This document shows, in pieces, positions 16,320 through 22,571 of a stretch of DNA of 22,571 bases; within the stretch, counting starts at the first letter, position 1; every line of letters starts with the position of its first letter. The notes beneath the pieces are model-generated. The model did not search any database. It was not told the DNA's origin and saw only the letters and a program-made list of their open reading frames with translations. The stretch lies in NCBI GenBank assembly GCA_003488965.1, contig DNJW01000083.1, forward strand, positions 1 through 22,571, given 5' to 3'. This DNA comes from Lachnospiraceae bacterium (GTDB taxonomy: Bacteria; Bacillota; Clostridia; Lachnospirales; Lachnospiraceae). The position numbers were made by a program, and so were the translations under genes.

Positions 16320-18171
16320 AAAACCTTTTAATGTAAAACTGTTTTATAGGAGAACATGCCTGATTATCTATGATATAATCAGTGTGATATTTGCCAGTTA
16401 TATGGCGGTATTGATTCGTTATGAGTTCCGGCTGGATATGGTGCCGGAGCACTTTCTGGCTCCTATTAACCGTTTTTTGCCGGTGAATATTCTGCTGACG
16501 CTTTTTGTTTTCTATTTATTCAGGCTGTATCATAGCCTATGGGCTTTTGCGGGGGAAACAGAACTGCAGAATCTGGTAGTTTCCTGCGTGATTTCCGCTG
16601 TTTTGAACAGCGTAGGGCTGCAGTTTTTTAAAACAACGGAACAGCCGGTGCCGAAAAGCTATTATTTTCTGTATATGTTCGTGCTAATCAGCATGATGTT
16701 TGTGAGCCGTTTTTCCTACCGTTTCCTGCGGAGCTTGAAGCATAAGCAGCAGAACAAGAAAAACGGGATTTCGGTTATGGTAATCGGTGCGGGGGAAGCG
16801 GCAAATGTGATTATTAAGGAGATTGTAAACAGCAATTTCAGTACTATGGTAATCCGCTGTATTATTGATGATGACAAAGGAAAATGGGGAAGATATATTC
16901 AGGGAATTAAAGTGGCCGGCGGAAGGGAAAGGATTATTGAATGCGCCGATATTTATGATATTGACGAGATTATTGTAGCAATGCCGTCTATATCCAGGGC
17001 GGAGCTGCGGAAAATTCTGGAGATATGCAAAGAGACAAACTGTAAGCTGCGTTCCCTGCCGGGTATGTACCAGCTGGTAAACGGCGAGGTAAATGTAAGC
17101 AAACTGCGGGATGTGGAAGTGGAGGATTTGCTGGGCAGGGATCCTATTACCGTGGATTTGGACTCTATTCTGGGCTATGTCCAGAATAAAGTGGTGCTGA
17201 TTACCGGAGGCGGCGGTTCCATAGGCAGTGAGCTTTGCCGCCAGATTGCCTGCCATAAGCCGAAGCACCTGATTATTCTGGATATTTATGAAAATAATGT
17301 GTATGATGTACAGCAGGAACTAAAGACTAAGTATCCGGAGCTAAAGATGACGGTGCTGATTGCTTCTGTGCGCAATACTAACCGGATGAACTGGATATTC
17401 AATAAATATAAGCCGGAAATTGTTTACCATGCCGCGGCCCATAAGCATGTTCCCCTGATGGAGGACAGCCCTAATGAGGCGGTAAAAAACAATGTATTCG
17501 GAACCTGGAAAACGGCACAGGCTGCTGCTTTTTACGGAGTAAAGAAATTTGTGCTGATTTCTACCGATAAGGCAGTCAATCCGACCAATATTATGGGGGC
17601 AAGCAAACGTATTTGCGAGATGATTATCCAGACCTTTAATAACCACTACGATACGGAATTTGTAGCCGTCCGTTTTGGCAATGTGCTTGGCAGCAACGGC
17701 AGCGTAATTCCGTTGTTCCGCAAACAGATTATGGCAGGAGGTCCGGTAACGGTAACCCACCCGGAAATTATCCGGTATTTTATGACCATTCCAGAAGCGG
17801 TATCCTTGGTACTGCAGGCAGGAGCCTATGCAAAGGGCGGGGAAATTTTTGTCTTGGATATGGGGGAACCGGTAAAAATATTGGATTTGGCGGAGAATCT
17901 GATACGTCTGTCGGGCTATCGTGTAGGCGAGGATATTAAGATAGAGTTTACCGGCCTGCGTCCCGGCGAAAAACTGTATGAAGAGCTGCTGATGGATGAA
18001 GAGGGAATGAAAGAAACTGCCAATCGGCTGATTCATGTGGGGAGACCCATAGAAATTGATGAGATGCAGTTTTATGTGCAGCTGAAAAAACTGAAGGAAG
18101 AATCAAAAAATGAAAGCGGGGATATCCGTCCGCTGATAAAAGAGATTGTGCCTACTTATCATTACCATTGA
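16306..18171 (+). CDS. pglF: Membrane-bound UDP-GlcNAc 4,6-dehydratase, PglF/WbpM/CapD type (retaining)
   Basis: A 621-residue enzyme that should convert UDP-GlcNAc to UDP-2-acetamido-2,6-dideoxy-alpha-D-xylo-hexos-4-ulose. Four N-terminal helices (about 12-125) anchor it. A first Rossmann-like domain starts at VMVIGAGEAAN (about 156). The catalytic short-chain dehydrogenase domain starts at VLITGGGGSIGSE (about 296). STDKAVNPTNIMGASKR (419-435) holds T420, D421, K422 and K434. Met430 stands where inverting FlaA1/PseB enzymes have the Tyr of YxxxK, which is the known mark of the long retaining type. The C-terminal FTGLRPGEKLYEELL is also typical. The ATG at 16306 has AAAGGA at 16292-16297 with an 8-nt spacer; it overlaps the ligase gene. 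The next gene (PglE-like) uses its product. Confidence 0.93.
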   Translation: MKRDKKPFNVKLFYRRTCLIIYDIISVIFASYMAVLIRYEFRLDMVPEHFLAPINRFLPVNILLTLFVFYLFRLYHSLWAFAGETELQNLVVSCVISAVLNSVGLQFFKTTEQPVPKSYYFLYMFVLISMMFVSRFSYRFLRSLKHKQQNKKNGISVMVIGAGEAANVIIKEIVNSNFSTMVIRCIIDDDKGKWGRYIQGIKVAGGRERIIECADIYDIDEIIVAMPSISRAELRKILEICKETNCKLRSLPGMYQLVNGEVNVSKLRDVEVEDLLGRDPITVDLDSILGYVQNKVVLITGGGGSIGSELCRQIACHKPKHLIILDIYENNVYDVQQELKTKYPELKMTVLIASVRNTNRMNWIFNKYKPEIVYHAAAHKHVPLMEDSPNEAVKNNVFGTWKTAQAAAFYGVKKFVLISTDKAVNPTNIMGASKRICEMIIQTFNNHYDTEFVAVRFGNVLGSNGSVIPLFRKQIMAGGPVTVTHPEIIRYFMTIPEAVSLVLQAGAYAKGGEIFVLDMGEPVKILDLAENLIRLSGYRVGEDIKIEFTGLRPGEKLYEELLMDEEGMKETANRLIHVGRPIEIDEMQFYVQLKKLKEESKNESGDIRPLIKEIVPTYHYH

Positions 18172-18218
18172 TAGGTTTTATAGTCATATGTTTTGTATTT
18201 AGGAGGAAAGGCATTGTT

Positions 18219-19349
18219 ATGGAAAGAAAAAGGATTTATTTATCCTCCCCTACGATGCACGGGAAGGAACAGGAATTTGTAAAGGAAGCGTTTGACACCA
18301 ACTGGGTAGCTCCTCTTGGACCGAATGTGGACGGATTTGAAAAAGAACTGGCGGAATATGTAGGGATTTCCCATGCGGCGGCGCTGGCTTCCGGTACGGC
18401 GGCCATTCATCTGGCATTGAAGCTGCTGGGTGTAAAGGAAGGAGATGTAGTATTTTCTCCTACGCTGACTTTTTCCGCAACTTGTAATCCGATTGTTTAT
18501 GAGAAGGCGACGCCGGTGTTTATTGATTCGGAAACCGATACATGGAATATGTCGCCGGAAGCTTTGGAACGGGCCTTTGAAAAGTATCCGGCTCCCAAGG
18601 CGGTGATTGTGGTTCATTTGTATGGAACATGCGCCAAGCTGGACGAAATTATGGATATCTGCAAAGCCCATGGAACGGTTTTGGTGGAAGATGCGGCGGA
18701 ATCTTTGGGAAGTACGTATAAGGGAAAACATACAGGTACCTTTGGAAAGCTGGGTATTTATTCTTTTAACGGAAATAAGATTATTACCACATCCGGCGGC
18801 GGCATGCTGGTATCCGAGGATGAGGAAATGATAAAAAAAGCACGGTTTCTCTCCACCCAGGCGAGAGACCCTGCAAGGCATTATCAGCATTCCCAGATTG
18901 GCTATAATTACCGTATGAGCAATATTACGGCGGGAATCGGAAGAGGTCAGCTCTTATCGCTGGAAGAGCATAAAAGATTGAAGAAGGCTATCTATGAAAA
19001 ATATAAAGAAGCTTTTGCAGATATTCCGGAGATTCAGATGAATCCGCTAAATCCTGACGGGGATGACAACTGCTGGCTGTCGGGTATGGCGCTGGAAAAA
19101 GGGTGCAAGGTAACGGCGGATATGGTATTGGATGCGCTGGAAGCGGAAAACATAGAGGCAAGGCCTATCTGGAAGCCGATGCATCTGCAGCCGGTTTTTG
19201 AAAGCTGTGATTTTATTACTCTTGGCAAAAACGGGGAAAGCGTGGCGGAGGATATCTTTAACCGGGGATTATGCCTGCCTAGCGATATTAAGAATACAGA
19301 GGAAGATATGGAGAGGATTATTGGGATTATACGCGATTTGTTTGCTTAA
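18219..19349 (+). CDS. pglE: UDP-4-keto-6-deoxy-GlcNAc C4 aminotransferase, PglE family
   Basis: A 376-residue PLP aminotransferase of the DegT/DnrJ/EryC1 family that should make UDP-4-amino-4,6-dideoxy-GlcNAc from the product of the dehydratase just upstream. It follows Campylobacter PglE closely: LSSPTMHGKEQEFVKEAF, NWVAPLGPNV, HLYGTCAKLDEI, EDAAESLGS, YSFNGNKIITTSGGGML with the PLP lysine K187, STQARDPARHYQH, GYNYRMSN and ARPIWKPMHLQPVF. The ATG at 18219 has AGGAGG at 18201-18206 with a rather long 12-nt spacer; the frame is open upstream to 18168, overlapping the dehydratase stop. A 191-nt intergenic gap follows. The N-acetyltransferase (PglD) that would complete UDP-diNAcBac is absent from the window. 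Confidence 0.93.
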   Translation: MERKRIYLSSPTMHGKEQEFVKEAFDTNWVAPLGPNVDGFEKELAEYVGISHAAALASGTAAIHLALKLLGVKEGDVVFSPTLTFSATCNPIVYEKATPVFIDSETDTWNMSPEALERAFEKYPAPKAVIVVHLYGTCAKLDEIMDICKAHGTVLVEDAAESLGSTYKGKHTGTFGKLGIYSFNGNKIITTSGGGMLVSEDEEMIKKARFLSTQARDPARHYQHSQIGYNYRMSNITAGIGRGQLLSLEEHKRLKKAIYEKYKEAFADIPEIQMNPLNPDGDDNCWLSGMALEKGCKVTADMVLDALEAENIEARPIWKPMHLQPVFESCDFITLGKNGESVAEDIFNRGLCLPSDIKNTEEDMERIIGIIRDLFA

Positions 19350-19361
19350 ATAGGGCTTATT

Positions 19362-19468
19362 GGGGAATTGCGGGGGAATTGTGAGAATATTCAGCAAATT
19401 TATTCCCGGAAGCAACGAGCCAAGCAGCCGCGCTTATAGAGGGGCTTTGATTGGTTTCGCAATTGACC
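19362..19468 (+). promoter_or_regulatory. Structured intergenic block upstream of the pglC-like gene
   Basis: AATTGCG (19366-19372) pairs with CGCAATT (19458-19464), extended by GG/CC across a 2x2 internal loop. Inside lies CCAA-AGCC (19420-19429) pairing with GGCT-TTGG (19443-19454). No T-run marks it as a terminator and no convincing promoter was found. It shares TTTCGCAATT with the leader at 57-67. Confidence 0.4.
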
Positions 19469-19540
19469 AAAGACGCTTTTTGAGTTGAATTTGAGTAAGC
19501 ACATAAATGTGTGGGCCGGGAAAGGAGCATAGCTGCTGGT

Positions 19541-20182
19541 ATGTATCGGAGGTTTATGAAGAGAGGCTTGGATTTTGTTTTATCCTTGGCAGGGATTTTG
19601 GTTTTGAGTCCGGTGCTTTTGGTGCTGGCGGTTATGGTGCGCTGTAAGCTGGGGAGTCCGGTGCTTTTTAGGCAGGAGAGGCCCGGAAAGGATGAAAAGA
19701 TTTTTACGCTCTGTAAATTCCGGACGATGACGGATAAAAAGGATAAAGAGGGAAAGCTGCTGCCGGACAGCGAAAGACTGACGAAATTCGGGAGGCTGCT
19801 GCGGGCAACCAGTCTGGACGAGCTGCCGGAGCTGTTCAATATTCTAAAAGGCGATATGAGTATTATCGGTCCGAGACCCCTTCTTGTTTCCTATCTGCCT
19901 TATTATACGGAGGAAGAAAGGCTGCGCCACCATGTCAGGCCGGGATTGACAGGGCTGGCCCAGGTCAGCGGAAGAAATTACATTGACTGGGACAAGCGTA
20001 TGGAAAAAGATGTGGAGTACGTGAAAAATCTTTCTTTTGCCATGGATGTAAAGGTACTGTGGATGACGGTAAAAACGGTATTGGGTCATAGCGATGAGGT
20101 GGCGGAAGATACCAACGCGGTGGAAGGAAATTTTGCCCAAATCAGACAGAAACGGCTGGAGGAGACGGGAAAATTGAAATAG
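19541..20182 (+). CDS. pglC: Initiating phosphoglycosyl transferase, PglC family
   Basis: A 213-residue monotopic enzyme that transfers sugar-1-phosphate from a UDP-sugar to undecaprenyl phosphate, starting the lipid-linked glycan. A single N-terminal re-entrant helix (LDFVLSLAGILVLSPVLLVL, about 8-27) is followed by RQERPGKDEKIFTLCKFRTM, the catalytic pair D93-E94 (same numbering as C. jejuni PglC), KGDMSIIGPRPLLVSYLP, and HHVRPGLTGLAQVSGRN. The likely substrate is the UDP-4-amino-sugar, or its modified form, made by the upstream genes. The ATG at 19541 has AAAGGAG at 19521-19527, a long 13-nt spacer closely resembling that of the gene at 110. A GTG at 19511 keeps the frame open but lacks a ribosome site. 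It is followed after 15 nt by the ATP-grasp gene. Confidence 0.93.
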   Translation: MYRRFMKRGLDFVLSLAGILVLSPVLLVLAVMVRCKLGSPVLFRQERPGKDEKIFTLCKFRTMTDKKDKEGKLLPDSERLTKFGRLLRATSLDELPELFNILKGDMSIIGPRPLLVSYLPYYTEEERLRHHVRPGLTGLAQVSGRNYIDWDKRMEKDVEYVKNLSFAMDVKVLWMTVKTVLGHSDEVAEDTNAVEGNFAQIRQKRLEETGKLK

Positions 20183-20197
20183 GAGGTCCGGCAAAGG

Positions 20198-21181
20198 ATG
20201 AACATCTTGATTTTAAGCGCAGGAACGCGGAATAAAATTGTACAGTATTTCAAAAAAGAATTGGAGGGGCAGGGGAAGGTGATTGCTACGGACTGCTCCA
20301 ATCTGGCTCCGGCTGTTTACGAGGCGGACAAGTTTTATCTTGTGCCGAGGATATCGGAGCCGGGATATATAGAAATCATTTTGGATATCTGTAAAAAGGA
20401 AAGAATAAACGGCGTCTTTTCTTTGATTGATCCTGAGCTTAGTCTTCTTGCAAAGGAAAGAGAGCGGTTTCTGGCAGTGGGCGCATGTCCCATAGTTCCA
20501 GATTATGAATTGGTGGAAACTTGCTTTGACAAATACAAGATGTATCAGCTGCTTTGTAAAATGGGAATCCCTACGGGCAGATGCTATGTGGATAAAGAAG
20601 AGTTTTACCGGGATGAGAAAGATGGAAAAATTTCCTATCCGGTATTTGTGAAACCGGTAAAGGGAAGCGCCAGCATTAATATCAACAAGGTTTACGGAAG
20701 CAAAGAGATAGAGGTGCTGTTTGAATTATATGATGACCTGATGATACAGGAATATATGGATGGTACAGAATTCGGCGCGGATGTTTATGCGGATATGAAA
20801 ACCGGAAAATGCACTTCCGTCTTTGTAAAAGAGAAAATTAAGATGCGTGCAGGAGAAACGGACAAATCCGTATCGGTAAAGGATGAAGGACTGTTTGCAA
20901 TGCTCCGGGAATTTACGGAGACGTGCGGATTCCGGGGAATGATAGATATTGATATTTTTAAAATCGGACAAACATACTATATTTCGGAAGTGAATCCCCG
21001 TTTTGGGGGCGGCTATCCCCATGCCTATGAATGCGGCGTGAATTTTCCGGCTCAGGTAATACGGAATTTAAAAGGAGAAAGCAACGAGGACAGAACCGGA
21101 GATTATAAAGCCGGGGTATGTATGATGAAGTACAATGAAATTCAGATAAAGGATATGGAAAATATGGAGATTATCGGATAA
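20198..21181 (+). CDS. ATP-grasp ligase (CarB/PylC-like), putative amino-sugar-modifying enzyme
   Basis: A 327-residue protein with a Rossmann-like pre-ATP-grasp domain (MNILILSAGTRNKIVQYF, 1-110) and an ATP-grasp fold. Visible motifs are YPVFVKPVKGSASININKV (ATP-binding Lys, about 148-166), MIQEYMDGTEFGADVYAD, and the metal-binding end DIDIFKIGQ...ISEVNPRFGGGYPHAYECG. ATP-grasp enzymes form amide or similar bonds through an acyl-phosphate. It lies between the PglC- and PglA-like genes, where some clusters carry the acetyltransferase PglD. It may therefore attach an amino acid or other carboxylate to the free 4-amino group, but this is inference. AGGAGG at 20181-20186 overlaps the pglC stop and is 11 nt before the ATG. 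The stop codon abuts the next ATG. Confidence 0.8.
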   Translation: MNILILSAGTRNKIVQYFKKELEGQGKVIATDCSNLAPAVYEADKFYLVPRISEPGYIEIILDICKKERINGVFSLIDPELSLLAKERERFLAVGACPIVPDYELVETCFDKYKMYQLLCKMGIPTGRCYVDKEEFYRDEKDGKISYPVFVKPVKGSASININKVYGSKEIEVLFELYDDLMIQEYMDGTEFGADVYADMKTGKCTSVFVKEKIKMRAGETDKSVSVKDEGLFAMLREFTETCGFRGMIDIDIFKIGQTYYISEVNPRFGGGYPHAYECGVNFPAQVIRNLKGESNEDRTGDYKAGVCMMKYNEIQIKDMENMEIIG

Positions 21182-22264
21182 ATGAGTACAATACTTGTAT
21201 TAACAAATTCTTCCGGCGGTTTATATGATTTCAGGAATGAACTGCTGGTAAGGCTGCTGGAAAAACACAAAGTAATTATCAGCCTTCCTGATACAACAAA
21301 GGTAAAAGAGCTGGAGGAGGAAGGATGTGAAATCATCACCACTCCGATTAACAGGCGGGGAGTGAACCCGAAGGAGGATGGTAAATTATTTTGTGAGTAC
21401 CGGAAGCTGTTAAAAAAGATAAAACCGGATTTGGTGATTACTTACACAATAAAGCCTAACATTTACGGCGGTTTTGCATGCCGTCTGGCGCGGATTCCTT
21501 ATATGGCTACGATTACCGGGCTGGGAGGCGCTTTTGACAGAAAAGGGCTGTTTTTGAAGATGATTATAACTATGTACCGTATGGGACTGAAAAAGGCGGA
21601 ATGTGTTTTTTTCCAGAACACCGAGAATATGGGCATTTTTTCCGGTTATCACATATGCGGGAAAACAAAACGTCTGGTAAACGGCTCCGGTGTAAATCTG
21701 GCAAGGCATAGATTTGAAGAATATCCGGCGGAAAGCAGGCGAATCTTTCTTTTTGTGGGAAGGGTAATGAAGGAACGGGGGATTTTGGAATATCTGGAAG
21801 CGGCGGTGCGCCTGCACAGAGATGATGTGGAATTTGCCGTTCTGGGCTATTGCGATGAGGACTATCAGGATTTGCTGGACGAATACGAGGAAAAAGGCAT
21901 TATCAGCCAATGGGGATTTCATACGCAGGTGCATCCCTTTCTGGCAAAGGCAAGCGCTATTGTAGTGGCGTCGTTTCATGAAGGAATGTCCAATGCCTTA
22001 ATTGAGGCGGCTGCTACGGGGAGGGCCGTAATCGCTTCGGACATCAGCGGATGCAGGGAGGCTTTTGAAGAAGGAGTTACCGGATTTGGATTCCGGCCGG
22101 GAGATGCGGATGATTTGATATGCGCTATGGAAAAATTTCTGGCACTTTCCCCAAAGGAGCAGGCAGCCATGGGAAAGGCGGCCAGGGAGAAAATGGAAAA
22201 GGAGTTTGACAGAAGACTTGTGGTGGACGCTTATGTGGAGGAAGCGGAAAGAATTCTAAAGTAG
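21182..22264 (+). CDS. GT4 glycosyltransferase, PglA-like
   Basis: A 360-residue GT-B retaining glycosyltransferase, predicted to add the second sugar to the undecaprenyl-diphosphate-linked first sugar on the cytoplasmic face. The N-terminal domain has NSSGGLYDFRNELL and LVITYTIKPNIYGG, common in PglA/CapM-like enzymes. The C-terminal domain has FLFVGRVMKERGILEYLEA and the EX7E motif in HEGMSNALIEAAATGRAVIA. It starts directly on the base after the ATP-grasp stop codon, so translation is probably coupled. The sugar donor is unknown; Campylobacter PglA uses UDP-GalNAc. Confidence 0.87.
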   Translation: MSTILVLTNSSGGLYDFRNELLVRLLEKHKVIISLPDTTKVKELEEEGCEIITTPINRRGVNPKEDGKLFCEYRKLLKKIKPDLVITYTIKPNIYGGFACRLARIPYMATITGLGGAFDRKGLFLKMIITMYRMGLKKAECVFFQNTENMGIFSGYHICGKTKRLVNGSGVNLARHRFEEYPAESRRIFLFVGRVMKERGILEYLEAAVRLHRDDVEFAVLGYCDEDYQDLLDEYEEKGIISQWGFHTQVHPFLAKASAIVVASFHEGMSNALIEAAATGRAVIASDISGCREAFEEGVTGFGFRPGDADDLICAMEKFLALSPKEQAAMGKAAREKMEKEFDRRLVVDAYVEEAERILK

Positions 22265-22295
22265 ATAGTTTTTACAAGAATAGGAGGAAATGGGA

Positions 22296-22571
22296 ATGGA
22301 CTTGTATGAGAAGCTGGTGAGCGGAGAAGAAAAGCTTTCTTTGGTGGGGCTGGGATATGTAGGAATGCCTATTGCGGTAGCTTTTGCCAGAAAGGTGAAG
22401 GTAGTAGGGTTTGATTTGAATGAGCAGAAAATCGGGTTGTATCAGTCAGGAATTGACCCTACCAATGAAGTGGGCGGCGAGGTGATAAAAAATACTTCGG
22501 TGGAATTTACGGCGGATGCGTCTAAGCTTCGGGAGGCAAAGTTCCATATTGTGGCGGTGCCCACGCCTGTC
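22296..22571 (+). CDS. Nucleotide-sugar dehydrogenase, WbpA/TviB type (5' part, cut by window edge)
   Basis: The first 92 residues of a UDP-sugar 6-dehydrogenase. An NAD-binding Rossmann start is clear: LVGLGYVGMPIAVAFA, then VVGFDLNEQKIGLYQSGIDP and IVAVPTPV. TNEVG after the DP resembles the TviB/WbpA group (UDP-GlcNAc/GalNAc-type) rather than UDP-glucose dehydrogenase. It would provide a uronic acid form of an N-acetyl-hexosamine for the glycan. The ATG at 22296 has AGGAGG at 22282-22287 with an 8-nt spacer; an in-frame ATG at 22290 is too close to that site. The gene continues beyond 22571. Confidence 0.88.
   Translation, partial: MDLYEKLVSGEEKLSLVGLGYVGMPIAVAFARKVKVVGFDLNEQKIGLYQSGIDPTNEVGGEVIKNTSVEFTADASKLREAKFHIVAVPTPV

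Noticed and set aside
19357..19839. Minus-strand frame of 160 codons covering the gap before the pglC-like gene
   Set aside because: Most of it is antisense to pglC, with Ser/Leu-rich low-information sequence and no motif.
1..22571. Search by eye for CRISPR repeats, tRNA genes, transposases, toxin-antitoxin pairs and phage genes
   Set aside because: Nothing of these kinds was recognised; the only large repeat is the foldback at 1188-1525.

Overview
The window reads as part of a surface-glycan biosynthesis locus from a low-to-moderate GC Gram-positive bacterium, most likely a clostridium of the Lachnospiraceae type. This rests on strong AGGAGG-type ribosome sites, dense same-strand packing with short overlaps, and the character of the proteins; it is inference, since no rRNA or housekeeping gene is present. 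Every supported gene is on the + strand. No insertion-sequence transposase, CRISPR array, tRNA or rRNA was seen.

Left region (1-3.9 kb): a GT52/polysialyltransferase-like enzyme is followed by a 338-bp near-palindromic foldback element. Then come a fused ABC exporter of the PglK/MsbA lipid-linked-oligosaccharide flippase type and a small GtrA-family membrane protein.

Middle region (3.9-13.2 kb): an acyltransferase-3 membrane O-acyltransferase; three large multi-membrane proteins that look like GT-C glycosyltransferases; an RffA/WecE aminotransferase for dTDP-4-amino-4,6-dideoxygalactose (Fuc4N); and a fusion of a GNAT N-acetyltransferase to an ArnC/GtrB-type polyprenyl-phosphate glycosyltransferase. 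Together they suggest this scheme: make dTDP-Fuc4N, N-acetylate it, load it on undecaprenyl phosphate, flip it with the GtrA protein, and let GT-C enzymes transfer it to a glycan outside the membrane.

Right region (13.2-22.6 kb): after a good extended -10 promoter and a hairpin leader comes a 921-residue O-antigen-ligase/PglL-like protein. Next are homologues of Campylobacter PglF (UDP-GlcNAc 4,6-dehydratase, retaining type), PglE (C4 aminotransferase) and PglC (initiating phosphoglycosyl transferase). An ATP-grasp ligase occupies the place where an acetyltransferase (PglD) would be expected. A PglA-like GT4 and the start of a UDP-sugar dehydrogenase, cut by the window edge, complete the set. 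This looks like a pgl-type undecaprenyl-diphosphate oligosaccharide pathway in a Gram-positive bacterium, with an O-antigen-ligase-fold enzyme as the final transferase.

The most unusual points are the 338-bp foldback with GGA-loop hairpins, the structured leader of the rffA-like gene with a 9-nt loop-to-RBS-region complement, the GNAT-ArnC fusion, the ATP-grasp ligase replacing PglD, and the ligase with an extra extracytoplasmic domain and an acidic insert.
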